From NCBI GenBank assembly GCA_005804885.1, contig SYOX01000189.1, forward strand, positions 1-45,547: 45,547 nt of DNA. The letters run 5' to 3'. The translations under genes were made by a program, and so were the position numbers. Below, one piece after another: positions 26,212 to 34,982 of the stretch. The notes below the pieces were generated by a model that was given only the letters and a program-made list of their open reading frames with translations, was not told where the DNA came from and did not search any database. The DNA is from Pseudomonadota bacterium. Lineage in GTDB: Bacteria > Myxococcota_A > Bradymonadia > Bradymonadales > GCA-2716585. Each line of letters opens with the position of its first letter. Positions within the stretch are counted from its first letter, which is position 1.

Positions 26212-28097
26212 CACGGCCCCCACCGCACCGGGATCGGCCCCTCACCTCCTTCCTGCGCCACCGCCTGCCCCTCCCGATCCACCAACACCGCCTCACCCCC
26301 AGGGCGGACACCCAGCCCGCCCCCCTCGGCCACCAACGTGACGACGACTCCCTCTCTGAGCGCGTCGATCGGCACCACCCCCCCCATCAGCCGCGCCTCC
26401 CGCGCCTCCTCCCACTCGGCGCCCTCGGGCCTCAACATGATCTTCAGCCCCGACGGCCCGCCCGCCGACGGCGCCGCGTGCCGCAACACCGTCAGCGCAA
26501 CCCGCCCGCTCCCCGCGCTCGCCGCCCCGCACAGCGTCAACCCCGCGCCCGGCCACCGCCCGGCCACCACCCCCGCGCAAGAAACCGGCGCCGCCTCCAA
26601 CGCGACCGCCGACAGCCTCACCCTCGCGCCGCGCTCCAGCACCGCCAGCGACCCCACCCGATCTGTGAGCGCAAATCCTTGATGTTGCACAAGAAAACTG
26701 CCCTGGTCGGCCCAAGCCCGCTGCTCCAGCGCCACCGCGCCCGCCGCGTCCGGCGCTCGCCCCTCGGCCTTCATCGCCGCGCGGAGCCGCTGCGGCGTCG
26801 TCACGAAGGCGCGATCGGCCAGCGGCGCCCCATACTCGTGCGGGACCGCGACCCCCGCCTCCTTCGGCAGCCGCGCCAGCGCCGCGTGCGTCAGGGCCAC
26901 GGCGGCGGTGCGCCGCGCCGGGTTGAGGCCGATCTCGCCGCTGTCCTCCGATCGGAGGTCGAAGTGCTCCGCCACGAAGCGGCCCCCGCCCGGCGCCGCC
27001 GATCCCACGACGAAGCACCCTGCGGCGACGGCCGTGGCGACGCCCGCCCACAGCCGGCGCCTGGGCTGGTCGGCGACCGCGCGCCACCCCGCCACCGTCG
27101 CCGCGATCAACCCCGGCGCCACGAACATGCTGTAATGCAGGTTGAGCTGCTCCTCCAACATCCACCGCGACGCCAGCAGGATCGCCAGCCCCGGCAGGCA
27201 CGATCCCGCCCAACGCCAGCCCCGCAGCGCAAGCCCACCGCCGCTGGCCAGCAGGATCCCCACCAGCAGCCCCTTCCAGCCCAGCCACGCCGTCAGATCC
27301 AGCCCGTCGCCCGGCCGCGCCCCCATGCTCCCGGTCAGGTGCGCCGCCGCCGACTGCTCCGATCCCCCCAGCCACGCCCGGATCCCAAACCAGTAGGCCA
27401 CGAACCAGCCGCCCAACACCCCCGCCGTCAAGAGCAATGTCCGGCGCGGCAGCGACCCCTCACCGCCCCTCGGCGACACGACCAGGCCCGCCGCGATGAC
27501 GATCGCGAACTCCTCGCGCACCAGCGCCGCGGGCGCCATCCACCCTATCGCCTCCCGATCAAAGCCCCCTCGCTCGACCGCGCGCAGCAGCCCCGCCGTG
27601 ACCAGCGGCACCCCCCACAGATCCGGCCGCACGTCGTAGAGGAAGGGGTTGAGCACCAGCGGCGCGCCCAGCACCACCAGCGCGGCCCCCCACAGCCCCC
27701 ACGCCCAGGCCGGCCCATCCCCCCGCGCCGCTCGCCCGAAGGCCGCCGCCGCCAACCCAGCGGTCGCGCCCGCCGAGGCCGCCTGGGCCAGCGCCAGCGC
27801 CAGCGCCGCCGGCATCAGCCACGCCAGCGGCGCGAGCAGCCCCAGCAAGAAGTGGCCGTGGATCGCGAAGGTGTTCAGCCCGATGACCGGGTTGTCGAAG
27901 TCGCCGTTGGCCAGCCCCCACAGCGATCGGCTGTAGAGCATCGCGTCGAAGCTGAAGGCCCGCCCCTCGAAGAGCAGCCTGTGCAAGAGCCAGCCGATCC
28001 CCGCCGCCACGATCCCGCCGGCCACCCAGGCCGCCGCCACCGATCCCGCCGGGCGGGTCGCGTCCGCGCGATCTGCGCTGTCGGGCGCTTCTGTCAT
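26211..28097 (-). CDS. DUF2079-like polytopic membrane protein
   Basis: 628 residues from ATG 28097, preceded by GGAG nine bases upstream. About ten membrane segments. SFDAMLYSRSLWGLANGDFD followed by AIHGHFLLGLLAPLAWL matches the start of DUF2079 membrane proteins (GT-C-like fold, function unknown). NPFLYDVRPDLWGVPLV is a second recognisable stretch. The C-terminal 200 residues are soluble and probably extracytoplasmic. A longer frame to 28271 exists but lacks support. Stop overlaps the start of the TMTC-like gene by one base, so two GT-C-like proteins are made together. The gene diverges from 28217; TATGAT (minus strand, around 28145-28150) is a possible -10. Confidence 0.82.
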   Translation of the reverse strand: MTEAPDSADRADATRPAGSVAAAWVAGGIVAAGIGWLLHRLLFEGRAFSFDAMLYSRSLWGLANGDFDNPVIGLNTFAIHGHFLLGLLAPLAWLMPAALALALAQAASAGATAGLAAAAFGRAARGDGPAWAWGLWGAALVVLGAPLVLNPFLYDVRPDLWGVPLVTAGLLRAVERGGFDREAIGWMAPAALVREEFAIVIAAGLVVSPRGGEGSLPRRTLLLTAGVLGGWFVAYWFGIRAWLGGSEQSAAAHLTGSMGARPGDGLDLTAWLGWKGLLVGILLASGGGLALRGWRWAGSCLPGLAILLASRWMLEEQLNLHYSMFVAPGLIAATVAGWRAVADQPRRRLWAGVATAVAAGCFVVGSAAPGGGRFVAEHFDLRSEDSGEIGLNPARRTAAVALTHAALARLPKEAGVAVPHEYGAPLADRAFVTTPQRLRAAMKAEGRAPDAAGAVALEQRAWADQGSFLVQHQGFALTDRVGSLAVLERGARVRLSAVALEAAPVSCAGVVAGRWPGAGLTLCGAASAGSGRVALTVLRHAAPSAGGPSGLKIMLRPEGAEWEEAREARLMGGVVPIDALREGVVVTLVAEGGGLGVRPGGEAVLVDREGQAVAQEGGEGPIPVRWGP

Positions 28098-28216
28098 CAA
28101 AGACAACTCCAGCTGTGGGTTGCGGGTCGAGGCCGCGGGCATCATACCCTTAAAGAGGCCTCGACACACCCAGGCGCCGAGCCTCGACGACACGAAACGC
28201 CCCGACGGAGTCCCCC

Positions 28217-29683
28217 ATGAGCGCGCCCCCCCACGGCGACCCCCGAAGCGCCCCCCTCCCGCGCTGGTCAACCCGCACGAGCGCCCCGACGGCCCAGATG
28301 GCCTCCCGCGCCGCCACCCTCGACCTCCTGCGCGACGACGAGACTCTGACCGGCGAGCAAGCCTGGCTCATGTCCGTCGTCTTCGTCTTCATCAGCAGCA
28401 TCCTGGCCCTGCTCGGCCTCCTGCTGGCCCTCTTCGTCATCGAGCGCTTCGTCGTCAGCCCCCAGCTCTGGGACGGCCTGGACCCCTCGGCCTCCTGGCG
28501 CCAGATCCGCCACCTGTCCACCGTCGGCGTCACCGTCGGCTTCGTCGCCCTGACCCTCGTCGTCTGCGAGCTCCTCGGCCGCACCTTCCGCGACGCCGCC
28601 GCCCGCGTCCTCGGCCGCCCCGGCGACCGCCGCCGCGCCGACCTCGTCCACCAGTGCCTCTGCCGCCTCGTCCCCTGGGCCGACCCCCAGCAGCCCGCGC
28701 GCCTCTTCACCACCCCCGACGACCGCCGCTGGATGCTCAAGATCCCCCTGCGCCACAGAGCCCAGGCGACAGTCCGCGACCACGGCGACGACGGCCTCCT
28801 CGTCCGCGTCGAGGCCCCCGGCCTCGAACCCCAGGCCCCCCCGGCCCTTCCCGGCCTCGACCTCCACGTCGAGCGCGGCCCCGGCTGGATCGAGATCGCC
28901 ATGACCCCCCGGCACGCCCGGCGACACCCCCTCGAACTCGCCGACGCCCTCGATCTCACGCTGGCCCGCGTCGGCCTCCCCCCCATTCCCTTCGACGCCC
29001 TCTACGCCGACCACCACCCCCACGCGGTCGCCCTCCAGCCCGACGCCGGCGCCCTGCCTCCCGACCCCAGGCTCGCCCGCGCCCAGGCCACCCTCGACCC
29101 TCGCCGTGCCCCCCTCCAGCCCGCGCTCCCCCTGACCACCTCCTGGCTCGTCGCCTGGAACCGCCAGCTCGGCTACTGGGTCGCTGGCGGCGTCGGCGCC
29201 TCGGTCTGGCTCCAGGTCCTCGATCGCGCCTCCGAGGGCGGCGATCCCACGACCATGCCCTTCGGCGTCTTCGGCGCCACGATCTTCCTCCTCATGTTCG
29301 TCCACCGCCACCCCACCCTCCCGCGCCTCATCCCTCGACAGCTCCGCCGCGCCCCCCAGCCGCGCCTGAGCCTGCGCGGCGATCTCCTGCGCCTCGATCC
29401 CGTCGGCGCCTCCATCGACCTCGCCGCCCCCTTCACGCTCTCCCTGACCCGCGACGACGATCTCCTCGAAGTCGCCCTCCACCAGCCCGGCGACGCCCCA
29501 GGCCAGGCCCGCCGCCTCGCCTTCGCCGCCCCCCTCGACCCCGCCCGATCCCCCCTCGACATCCCGCGCCTCGCCACATCCAGCCCCGTCGTCTCCGGGG
29601 CCGACCTCACGGCCTGGATCTGGCCCACCCTCCGACACCGCGCCGCCATCCACGGCCAGCGCCTCCCCGACGTCCAGGCGTAG
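28217..29683 (+). CDS. Unknown membrane protein
   Basis: 488 residues; I do not recognise the family. Two adjacent hydrophobic stretches (about 50-78 and 98-122) suggest a membrane hairpin, and two more (about 310-330, 338-352) a second. The region between (about 125-305) is soluble, rich in Pro, Arg and Asp and mostly beta-like. A final soluble domain covers 355-488. GGAG lies six bases before the ATG. Codon use is as GC-rich as the neighbours. The gene is followed at once by the 292-bp inverted-repeat element, and its partners are not obvious. Confidence 0.75.
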   Translation: MSAPPHGDPRSAPLPRWSTRTSAPTAQMASRAATLDLLRDDETLTGEQAWLMSVVFVFISSILALLGLLLALFVIERFVVSPQLWDGLDPSASWRQIRHLSTVGVTVGFVALTLVVCELLGRTFRDAAARVLGRPGDRRRADLVHQCLCRLVPWADPQQPARLFTTPDDRRWMLKIPLRHRAQATVRDHGDDGLLVRVEAPGLEPQAPPALPGLDLHVERGPGWIEIAMTPRHARRHPLELADALDLTLARVGLPPIPFDALYADHHPHAVALQPDAGALPPDPRLARAQATLDPRRAPLQPALPLTTSWLVAWNRQLGYWVAGGVGASVWLQVLDRASEGGDPTTMPFGVFGATIFLLMFVHRHPTLPRLIPRQLRRAPQPRLSLRGDLLRLDPVGASIDLAAPFTLSLTRDDDLLEVALHQPGDAPGQARRLAFAAPLDPARSPLDIPRLATSSPVVSGADLTAWIWPTLRHRAAIHGQRLPDVQA

Positions 29684-29686
29684 GGC

Positions 29687-29978
29687 CGCCCCACGCTCCT
29701 CGCACCGCCCCCCACAAGGGGGGGACGGGCTCGTCGGGTGGGGCTAGAAGCTCAGGGCGGGCTGCGACCTCTCGGTCGCAGGCCAGCGGGCGCCCCAGGT
29801 CGACACCAGGGGGCGTGAAAACCCCAATCCACAGGCCCACTTCGGTGCAGTGATCCGCCCCTGCGATCCGTTGCCGCCCGTTCGCCGGCCTGCGCCCATC
29901 GGGCGCAGCCCCCCCGCGCATCCAAGCCCCACCCGACGAGCCCGTCCCCGAAAGGGGCGGTGCGAGGAGCGTGGGGCG
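29687..29978. repeat. 292-bp element with arms of 54-59 bp in inverted repeat
   Basis: The left arm 29687-29745 and right arm 29925-29978 are perfect reverse complements except for a nested mini-hairpin. That hairpin differs in sequence but is kept in both arms: CCCCCC/GGGGGG type on the left, CCCC/GGGG type on the right. Outer sequence CGCCCCACGCTCCTCGCACC, inner GACGGGCTCGTCGGGTGGGG. The centre has two more hairpins: CTGCGACC/GGTCGCAG (29762-29781) and CTGCGCCC/GGGCGCAG (about 29889-29907). It starts four bases after the stop of the unknown membrane protein. 29979-30134 holds no gene I trust, apart from a possible early start of the M23 gene. Confidence 0.92.
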
Positions 29979-30134
29979 ATCGACGAGCGCGGGTAAGGAC
30001 TTGGGGCTTCAAGGAGCAAACCTGTTGAGGGGCGGCGGATGCGGGTGGAAATCTGGACGGTCGGGGGGCTTCTGTTAGTCTGGGCGATGCTTCACGGTTG
30101 TGGCAGCCCAGAAGACAGGACGTCAAGGCGGACC

Positions 30135-31427
30135 ATGCGCGCACTCATCAAATGGCATCGGAGCCCCAACCGCAGGATGCTGGCGGGCTGGTTCATCGCG
30201 ATCACCCTGTCGCTCGGCGCGCTTTGGGGGCAGGGGCCTGCGGCGGCCCAGGAGGGCGGCGCGGCGGGCGATCAGGTCGAGGCGCTCATCCAGGGCATCG
30301 ATCGCGGGCTGTCGGGGGAGGAGGGCGCGGCCTCGGTCGACGCGCTGACCGGGAGCTTGCAAGAACTGCTGGATCGCAGCGACGCCGGCGAGGTCGAGAT
30401 CTCCGACAAGCTCAAGGTGCGGGCGCGGTTGACGATCGCCAGGGCCGGGGTGCGGCGGATCAAGCGGGCGCCTGCGGGCGAGAGGGCGAAGGCCGCCGCC
30501 GATCGCGGCGCCGTCGAGGATCCCCGCGCCGATCGCGGCGCCGTCAAGGATCCCCGCGCGGCAGATCGCGGCGCCGCCAAGGATCCCCGCGCCGCCGATC
30601 GCGGCGCTGTCGAGCGGGGGATCGTTGAGGATCTCGACGCGACCGCCTTGCTCCTGCGTGGGGCGGGCGGTGGAGAGGAGGAGCGCTCGGAGGGCGTGCG
30701 GACGCTCCAGCGGGGGGCGGCGGCGAGGGAGAAGGGCGCACGCGACGAGGCGGGGCAGGGGGGCGATCGCGACGACGGGGGCGACGAGGAGGACGGCGAC
30801 GAGGAGGACGGCGACGAGGAGGTCGAGGGGATCGGCGGCGCCGAGGATTACGAGGGCGACGAGGAGGATCTTGATGATGAGGAGGCGCCCGGCCCGAGGC
30901 GAGTGATCACGCGGATGACGATGGGCGCGGGCGAGCTTGCGGAGGATCTGGAGGGGGACAAGGGGCTGGCGGCGGGCGAAGAGGGGGTCTTGAAGGGCCA
31001 GGAGGGCTTCGTCTTCGGGTGGCCGGTCAAGGGGGTGCGGGTGACGAGCAAGTACGGGATGCGGATGCACCCGAAGCTCAAGCGCCGCAAGATGCACAAG
31101 GGCACGGATCTGGGCGGCCCGAGGGGGACGCCGGTGCTGGCCACGGGGCCAGGCAAGGTCCTGTGCGCAGGCGAGGGGACCGGGGGGGTCGGCATCCAGG
31201 TGGTGCTTGAGCACCCGGGCGGGTGGGTCAGCCGCTACTTCCACATGAACAAGGTCGATGTGGAGGTCGGCGACATCGTCAAGCGCGGGGAGCGCATCGG
31301 GGAGATCGGCTCGACGGGTCGCTCGACGGGGCCTCACCTGCACTTCCAGCTGGAGTACCTGGGTCACGCGATCGACCCTCAGATCGCCGTCGGCAAGCGG
31401 GCCGACAAGATCCGCCCGAAGATGTAG
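30135..31427 (+). CDS. Secreted M23 (LytM-type) peptidase
   Basis: 430 residues from ATG 30135. Signal sequence with core WFIAITLSLGALWG and cleavage near AAAQE. Then a helical region, a repeat-coded stretch (DRGAVEDPRA units, about 122-160), a long acidic stretch (EEDGDEEDGDEE), and the M23 domain (about 295-420): HKGTDLGGPRGTPV with the zinc-binding His and Asp, and GPHLHFQLE with the HxH pair. These enzymes cut peptidoglycan cross-links; both zinc motifs are intact, so activity is plausible. An in-frame ATG at 30039 would add a lipoprotein-like signal (MLHGC) in front of the Sec signal. Both starts have an acceptable ribosome-binding site, so the start is unsettled. The 292-bp inverted-repeat element lies just upstream and could affect expression. 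Confidence 0.87.
   Translation: MRALIKWHRSPNRRMLAGWFIAITLSLGALWGQGPAAAQEGGAAGDQVEALIQGIDRGLSGEEGAASVDALTGSLQELLDRSDAGEVEISDKLKVRARLTIARAGVRRIKRAPAGERAKAAADRGAVEDPRADRGAVKDPRAADRGAAKDPRAADRGAVERGIVEDLDATALLLRGAGGGEEERSEGVRTLQRGAAAREKGARDEAGQGGDRDDGGDEEDGDEEDGDEEVEGIGGAEDYEGDEEDLDDEEAPGPRRVITRMTMGAGELAEDLEGDKGLAAGEEGVLKGQEGFVFGWPVKGVRVTSKYGMRMHPKLKRRKMHKGTDLGGPRGTPVLATGPGKVLCAGEGTGGVGIQVVLEHPGGWVSRYFHMNKVDVEVGDIVKRGERIGEIGSTGRSTGPHLHFQLEYLGHAIDPQIAVGKRADKIRPKM
30501..30617 (+). repeat. In-frame 30-33-bp repeats inside the M23 gene
   Basis: Four units beginning GATCGCGGCGC at 30501, 30531, 30564 and 30597 (the last partial), coding DRGA(V/A)(E/K)DPRA(A). Unit lengths 30 and 33 preserve the frame. 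The unit alternates charges, giving a flexible or helical spacer between signal and catalytic domain. Confidence 0.9.
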
Positions 31428-31431
31428 CTTC

Positions 31432-31612
31432 AGAAGCGGTTGAGAAACTCCAGGCCGTCGTTGTGGGGGTCCAAAGCAGCCATCTGCGGCTCGTGCTCAT
31501 TTGGGCGCGGCGCTGCCTCGGGCGGGGCGCTGCCCCAGCCCTCCATCACCCAACCCACATCCGTCTACTTTCGCCCTCCCACAACTCGGCCTTTCATGTC
31601 TCAACCGCTTCT
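31432..31612. repeat. 181-bp palindromic element, copy A, between convergent genes
   Basis: The perfect 14-bp ends AGAAGCGGTTGAGA (31432-31445) and its complement (31599-31612) close arms of about 45 bases that also pair at GTTGTGGG (31460-31467) with CCCACAAC (31578-31585). The element begins four bases after the M23 stop, and its last base is the first base of the MFS stop triplet. Copy B at 34983-35163 has the same length in opposite orientation. No start codon or plausible protein inside. Confidence 0.92.
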
Positions 31613-32976
31613 CAGGCGGCCAGATCGGCGCCGTCGGCCTCCTTGGCGGCCTCGTCGATGCCCTTCTGGATCGGGACGAAGGCCAGCATGATCCCGCCGA
31701 CGACGAAGAAGCCGACGACGACCAGCATGGCCTCGCGGCGGCCGACGGCGTCGGAGACGAGCCCGAAGGTCATCCCGAGGATGATCGCCAGCCGCATGAA
31801 CATGCCCCAGAAGCCGAACATCTGCGCCGAGCGCGCGGCGGGCGAGAGCAGCCCGACGACGGTGCGGCTGGAGCTCTGGATCGAGCCGATGCCGCCGCCG
31901 GCGATCAGCGAGATGACGAAGAAGACGGACTTGGGCTCGGCGCCGGAGGCGTCGGCGATGTCCTGAAGGAAGAAGATCGACAGGATGGCCACGACCCACC
32001 AGCCGATCGTGGCCAGCACCGTCGGCTTGGCCCCGATGCGGGCCTCCAGCCAGCCGAAGGCCAGCGCGCCGAGCGCGGCGCTGATCTGGATGATGAGGAA
32101 CATCTTGATCAGATCGCTCTGGGCCAGCTTGAGCTCCGCCGTGGCGTAGATCCCGATGAACTTGATGACGACCTCAAGGCCCGCCATGTAGACGGTGAAG
32201 GCCATGAAGAACTGAAACAATATCTTGTACTTGCGCACCAGCGACCAGGAGGCGGCCAGCTCCTTGAAGCCAACGGCGGCGAGCTTGCCGAGGCTGGCGC
32301 CCTCGAAGCCCGGCGCGGGGCGGCCGCGGTCCTTGACCAGCACGAAGGTGGGGATGGCGGCCAGCAGGTAGAAGATCCCGATGAAGATCATCGCCCGCTG
32401 GTTCTGGCCGATGAAGGCCGGCAGGTCGGCCTCGGGGGTGGCCGAGATGGTCGCCATGACCAGCGCCAGGGAGGTGAGGCCCCCGAAGTAGCCCAGGCCC
32501 CAGCCCAGCCCCGAGATGGCGCCCATGTTCTTCTTGGTGGCCAGATCGGTCAGGAAGCTGCCGCAGAAGGCCTCGCCGAGCATGAAGGCGGCGTTGCTGA
32601 TCGCGATGAGCCCGATGGCCAGCCAGACATCGCCCTGTCCGACAGTGAAGAGCAGGGTCGCCGAGGTCGCGCAGGTCAGGGTGGCGTAGAGCAGGTAGCG
32701 CTTCTTGCGGCCGCTGTAGTCGCAGATGGCGCCGACGAAGGGCGAGAGCACCAGGGCGATGAGGGTCGAGGCGATGATGGCGATGGCCCAGTAGCTGTCG
32801 CGGGCCTCGGAGCTGGCCGGCACGATGTGGCCGGTGAAGAAGGCCGAGTAGACGACGGAGATGATCACCGTCGTGTAGCTGGAGTTGGCGAAGTCGTACA
32901 TCGCCCACCCGAAGATCTCTCGCCGCTTGACCGGGATCTTGCCGCCGGCCTGCTCCACCATGAGGTCGCTCGTCAT
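31612..32976 (-). CDS. UMF1-family MFS transporter
   Basis: 454 residues from ATG 32976, with GGAG six bases upstream. About 12 membrane segments. The N-terminal signature WAMYDFANSSYTTVI and the loop CDYSGRKKRYLL are typical of UMF1 (Atg22-like) transporters of the major facilitator superfamily; eukaryotic Atg22 exports amino acids from the vacuole, while bacterial members are mostly uncharacterised. The extra frame to 33039 lacks support. It is single, divergent from the unknown 598-residue gene, and bounded at its 3' end by copy A of the 181-bp element. Substrate unknown. Confidence 0.92.
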   Translation of the reverse strand: MTSDLMVEQAGGKIPVKRREIFGWAMYDFANSSYTTVIISVVYSAFFTGHIVPASSEARDSYWAIAIIASTLIALVLSPFVGAICDYSGRKKRYLLYATLTCATSATLLFTVGQGDVWLAIGLIAISNAAFMLGEAFCGSFLTDLATKKNMGAISGLGWGLGYFGGLTSLALVMATISATPEADLPAFIGQNQRAMIFIGIFYLLAAIPTFVLVKDRGRPAPGFEGASLGKLAAVGFKELAASWSLVRKYKILFQFFMAFTVYMAGLEVVIKFIGIYATAELKLAQSDLIKMFLIIQISAALGALAFGWLEARIGAKPTVLATIGWWVVAILSIFFLQDIADASGAEPKSVFFVISLIAGGGIGSIQSSSRTVVGLLSPAARSAQMFGFWGMFMRLAIILGMTFGLVSDAVGRREAMLVVVGFFVVGGIMLAFVPIQKGIDEAAKEADGADLAA

Positions 32977-33137
32977 GCCTTGCTCCGCTGCTGGTCTCTT
33001 TGCCGCGGTGATGTTCAACCTTTCGGCCTCTGCGCGCAAGCTCTGCGGCGCTCGCGTCGGTCGATCGCGGCGGTTGACTGAAGCCCTCGCCTTGCGCGAT
33101 GACTACGGGCCGTCGCGTTGACGAGCAGGAGATCGAG

Positions 33138-34934
33138 ATGTCCACTCAGAAGCCCATAGAGCCCACCCCCGTCCCGCTGCCGCCCGCCGATCAGCGCGTG
33201 CGCCGCGACGCGGCCTTCCCCGCCGAGGGCCAGAAGCCCAGCCGGTACACGCTGCCCAGGGGCCTGAAGTCGGCCTCGACGGTCGGCTACCGCGCGCGGC
33301 TGTCGATGTCCGAGGCGCAGATCACCGAGGCCCTGCAGCTCTTGAGCCTCGACAGGCCCACCGCCTTCGGGCCGCGCAGGCCCGTGCTTGAAGGCGAGGT
33401 CTTCGAGGAGTGCGCGCTGGGCATCCTCATCGCGCGCCAGTCGACGAACTTCCGCGGCCACCGGGAGGTGATCTTCGGGCCGGAGGACTCGGATCGCTTC
33501 GCGCACCTGATGAGGAGCCTCAAGCACCTCGACGCGGGGGTCCTGGACGGGGCCACCTACACGCACGTCGTGCTGGCCCGGCCTTACAGGACGGTGTTCA
33601 CCTTCTTGCTGACCTTCGTGGGCCACAAGGCCTGGACGAGCCCCTTCGGGGTGTCCCAGCGCGCGTGGCGCAAGCGCCTCCACCACGAGGACGACATCCC
33701 GACCATCGGCTACCTCCAGCAGCTCCACGTCGGGATCCTGGCCGACGCGATGGAGCGGGCGGCGGTCATCGCCTCGGCGGGCCGCCGCAGGGCCCAGGTC
33801 CACAGCGCCCCCTTCTGCAGCGCCGCCCGCCAGAAGGACAACAAGGCCGTCCTGCACGCGATCGAGGAGATGTGCGGGCTGACGCGCGCCGAGCGCTCGC
33901 AGGGCTGGCGGGTGGCGCTGGTGACGCAGGTCGGCGAGGCGGTCGAGGCCGAGCGGGTGGCGATCTCGGCCGAGACGTGCAGGCGGCTCGGGGCCAACCT
34001 CGTCGCCTTCCGCAGCGAGCGGATCCAGCCCGGCATCAACCACGACGATAAGGCGCCCGTGGCCTACCACAACCGCCAGGAGATGGACGTCCCCGAGGCG
34101 CTCACCGTCCAGGCCGGGCGCGCCGGCTACAACGCCTTCGCGCACTGGACGGGCTGCGATCGGGAGCGGGCCAAGCACCTCTTGATGCTCGAGCGGGTGG
34201 ACGTCCTGACGCCCGCCGGCAAGGCGCGGGTGCGGGAGATCCGCCAGATGCTCGACAGCGTCTCGGACGACGTGATCGCCAACATCCCGACCTGGGCGGA
34301 CCTGGCCACCGGCAAGACGCTGACGCGCGGCGCGCGGCAGGGCAAGAAGGCCTTCGGGCTGGCCGGCCAGCGCATCTACATCGGGGGGCTCTCTCGCCAT
34401 GAGGTCCACGCCGAGGGGCTGGACTGGGATCAGGCGCTGCGGGCGGTCGGCGCGGCGGCCTCGCGCAGCGCGCTGGTCGCCGAGCTGATGGGCGTCATGG
34501 AGCTGCCCGAGTCCTGCGACCTGCTGGCCGGGATCTGCCTGATGGCCGGCCCCGTCAACCAGAACGACATCGGCAAGGCCTTCTACGGCCAGCCCGATCT
34601 GCTGGCGAAGCTCTTCCCGGACCGCGATCCCACCTCCCTGCTGGTCTGGACCCTCAAGGCCAAGACGATCGCCGACCCCATCGGCAACGAGGAGCAGCTG
34701 CTCAACAAGGACCGCAAGGGGATGCTCGTCGATCTGCGCCCCGGCCCCCACGAGGTCATCTCGATCAAGACGGCCAAAGGCCTGGAGCCGCTGCGCAAGA
34801 AGGACGACATGATCAACAACGAGCGGGCCTTCCACGACCAGGGCAACTTCGTCACCGACCCCGCCGGCCGCCACATCCCCGGCAACCAGGGCGAGCCCTG
34901 GCCCCTCCCGCTCAGGAGCGCCCGCCTCTTTTGA
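33138..34934 (+). CDS. Unrecognised 598-residue soluble protein
   Basis: From ATG 33138 with GGAG six bases upstream; an earlier frame from 33099 is unlikely. No signal peptide or membrane segment. I do not recognise any domain. Visible features: a Pro-rich N-terminus (about 1-45), an alpha/beta-like middle (EVIFGPEDSDRFAHLMRSL; VVLARPYRTVFTFLL; WRVALVTQVGEAVEAERV), and a C-terminal region with several conserved-looking Asn/Asp/Lys clusters (VNQNDIGKAFYG, LLNKDRKGM, KKDDMINNER). The coding signal is clear: steady GC-rich third positions and no low-complexity. It lies alone between the divergent MFS gene and a convergent nuclease-fold gene, and the two 181-bp elements bracket the MFS gene and this one. 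Confidence 0.8.
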   Translation: MSTQKPIEPTPVPLPPADQRVRRDAAFPAEGQKPSRYTLPRGLKSASTVGYRARLSMSEAQITEALQLLSLDRPTAFGPRRPVLEGEVFEECALGILIARQSTNFRGHREVIFGPEDSDRFAHLMRSLKHLDAGVLDGATYTHVVLARPYRTVFTFLLTFVGHKAWTSPFGVSQRAWRKRLHHEDDIPTIGYLQQLHVGILADAMERAAVIASAGRRRAQVHSAPFCSAARQKDNKAVLHAIEEMCGLTRAERSQGWRVALVTQVGEAVEAERVAISAETCRRLGANLVAFRSERIQPGINHDDKAPVAYHNRQEMDVPEALTVQAGRAGYNAFAHWTGCDRERAKHLLMLERVDVLTPAGKARVREIRQMLDSVSDDVIANIPTWADLATGKTLTRGARQGKKAFGLAGQRIYIGGLSRHEVHAEGLDWDQALRAVGAAASRSALVAELMGVMELPESCDLLAGICLMAGPVNQNDIGKAFYGQPDLLAKLFPDRDPTSLLVWTLKAKTIADPIGNEEQLLNKDRKGMLVDLRPGPHEVISIKTAKGLEPLRKKDDMINNERAFHDQGNFVTDPAGRHIPGNQGEPWPLPLRSARLF

Positions 34935-34982
34935 CCCCTCCTCGCCGGTGAGGTCGCGCGCGGATTCGGCCTCGCGGCGCTC

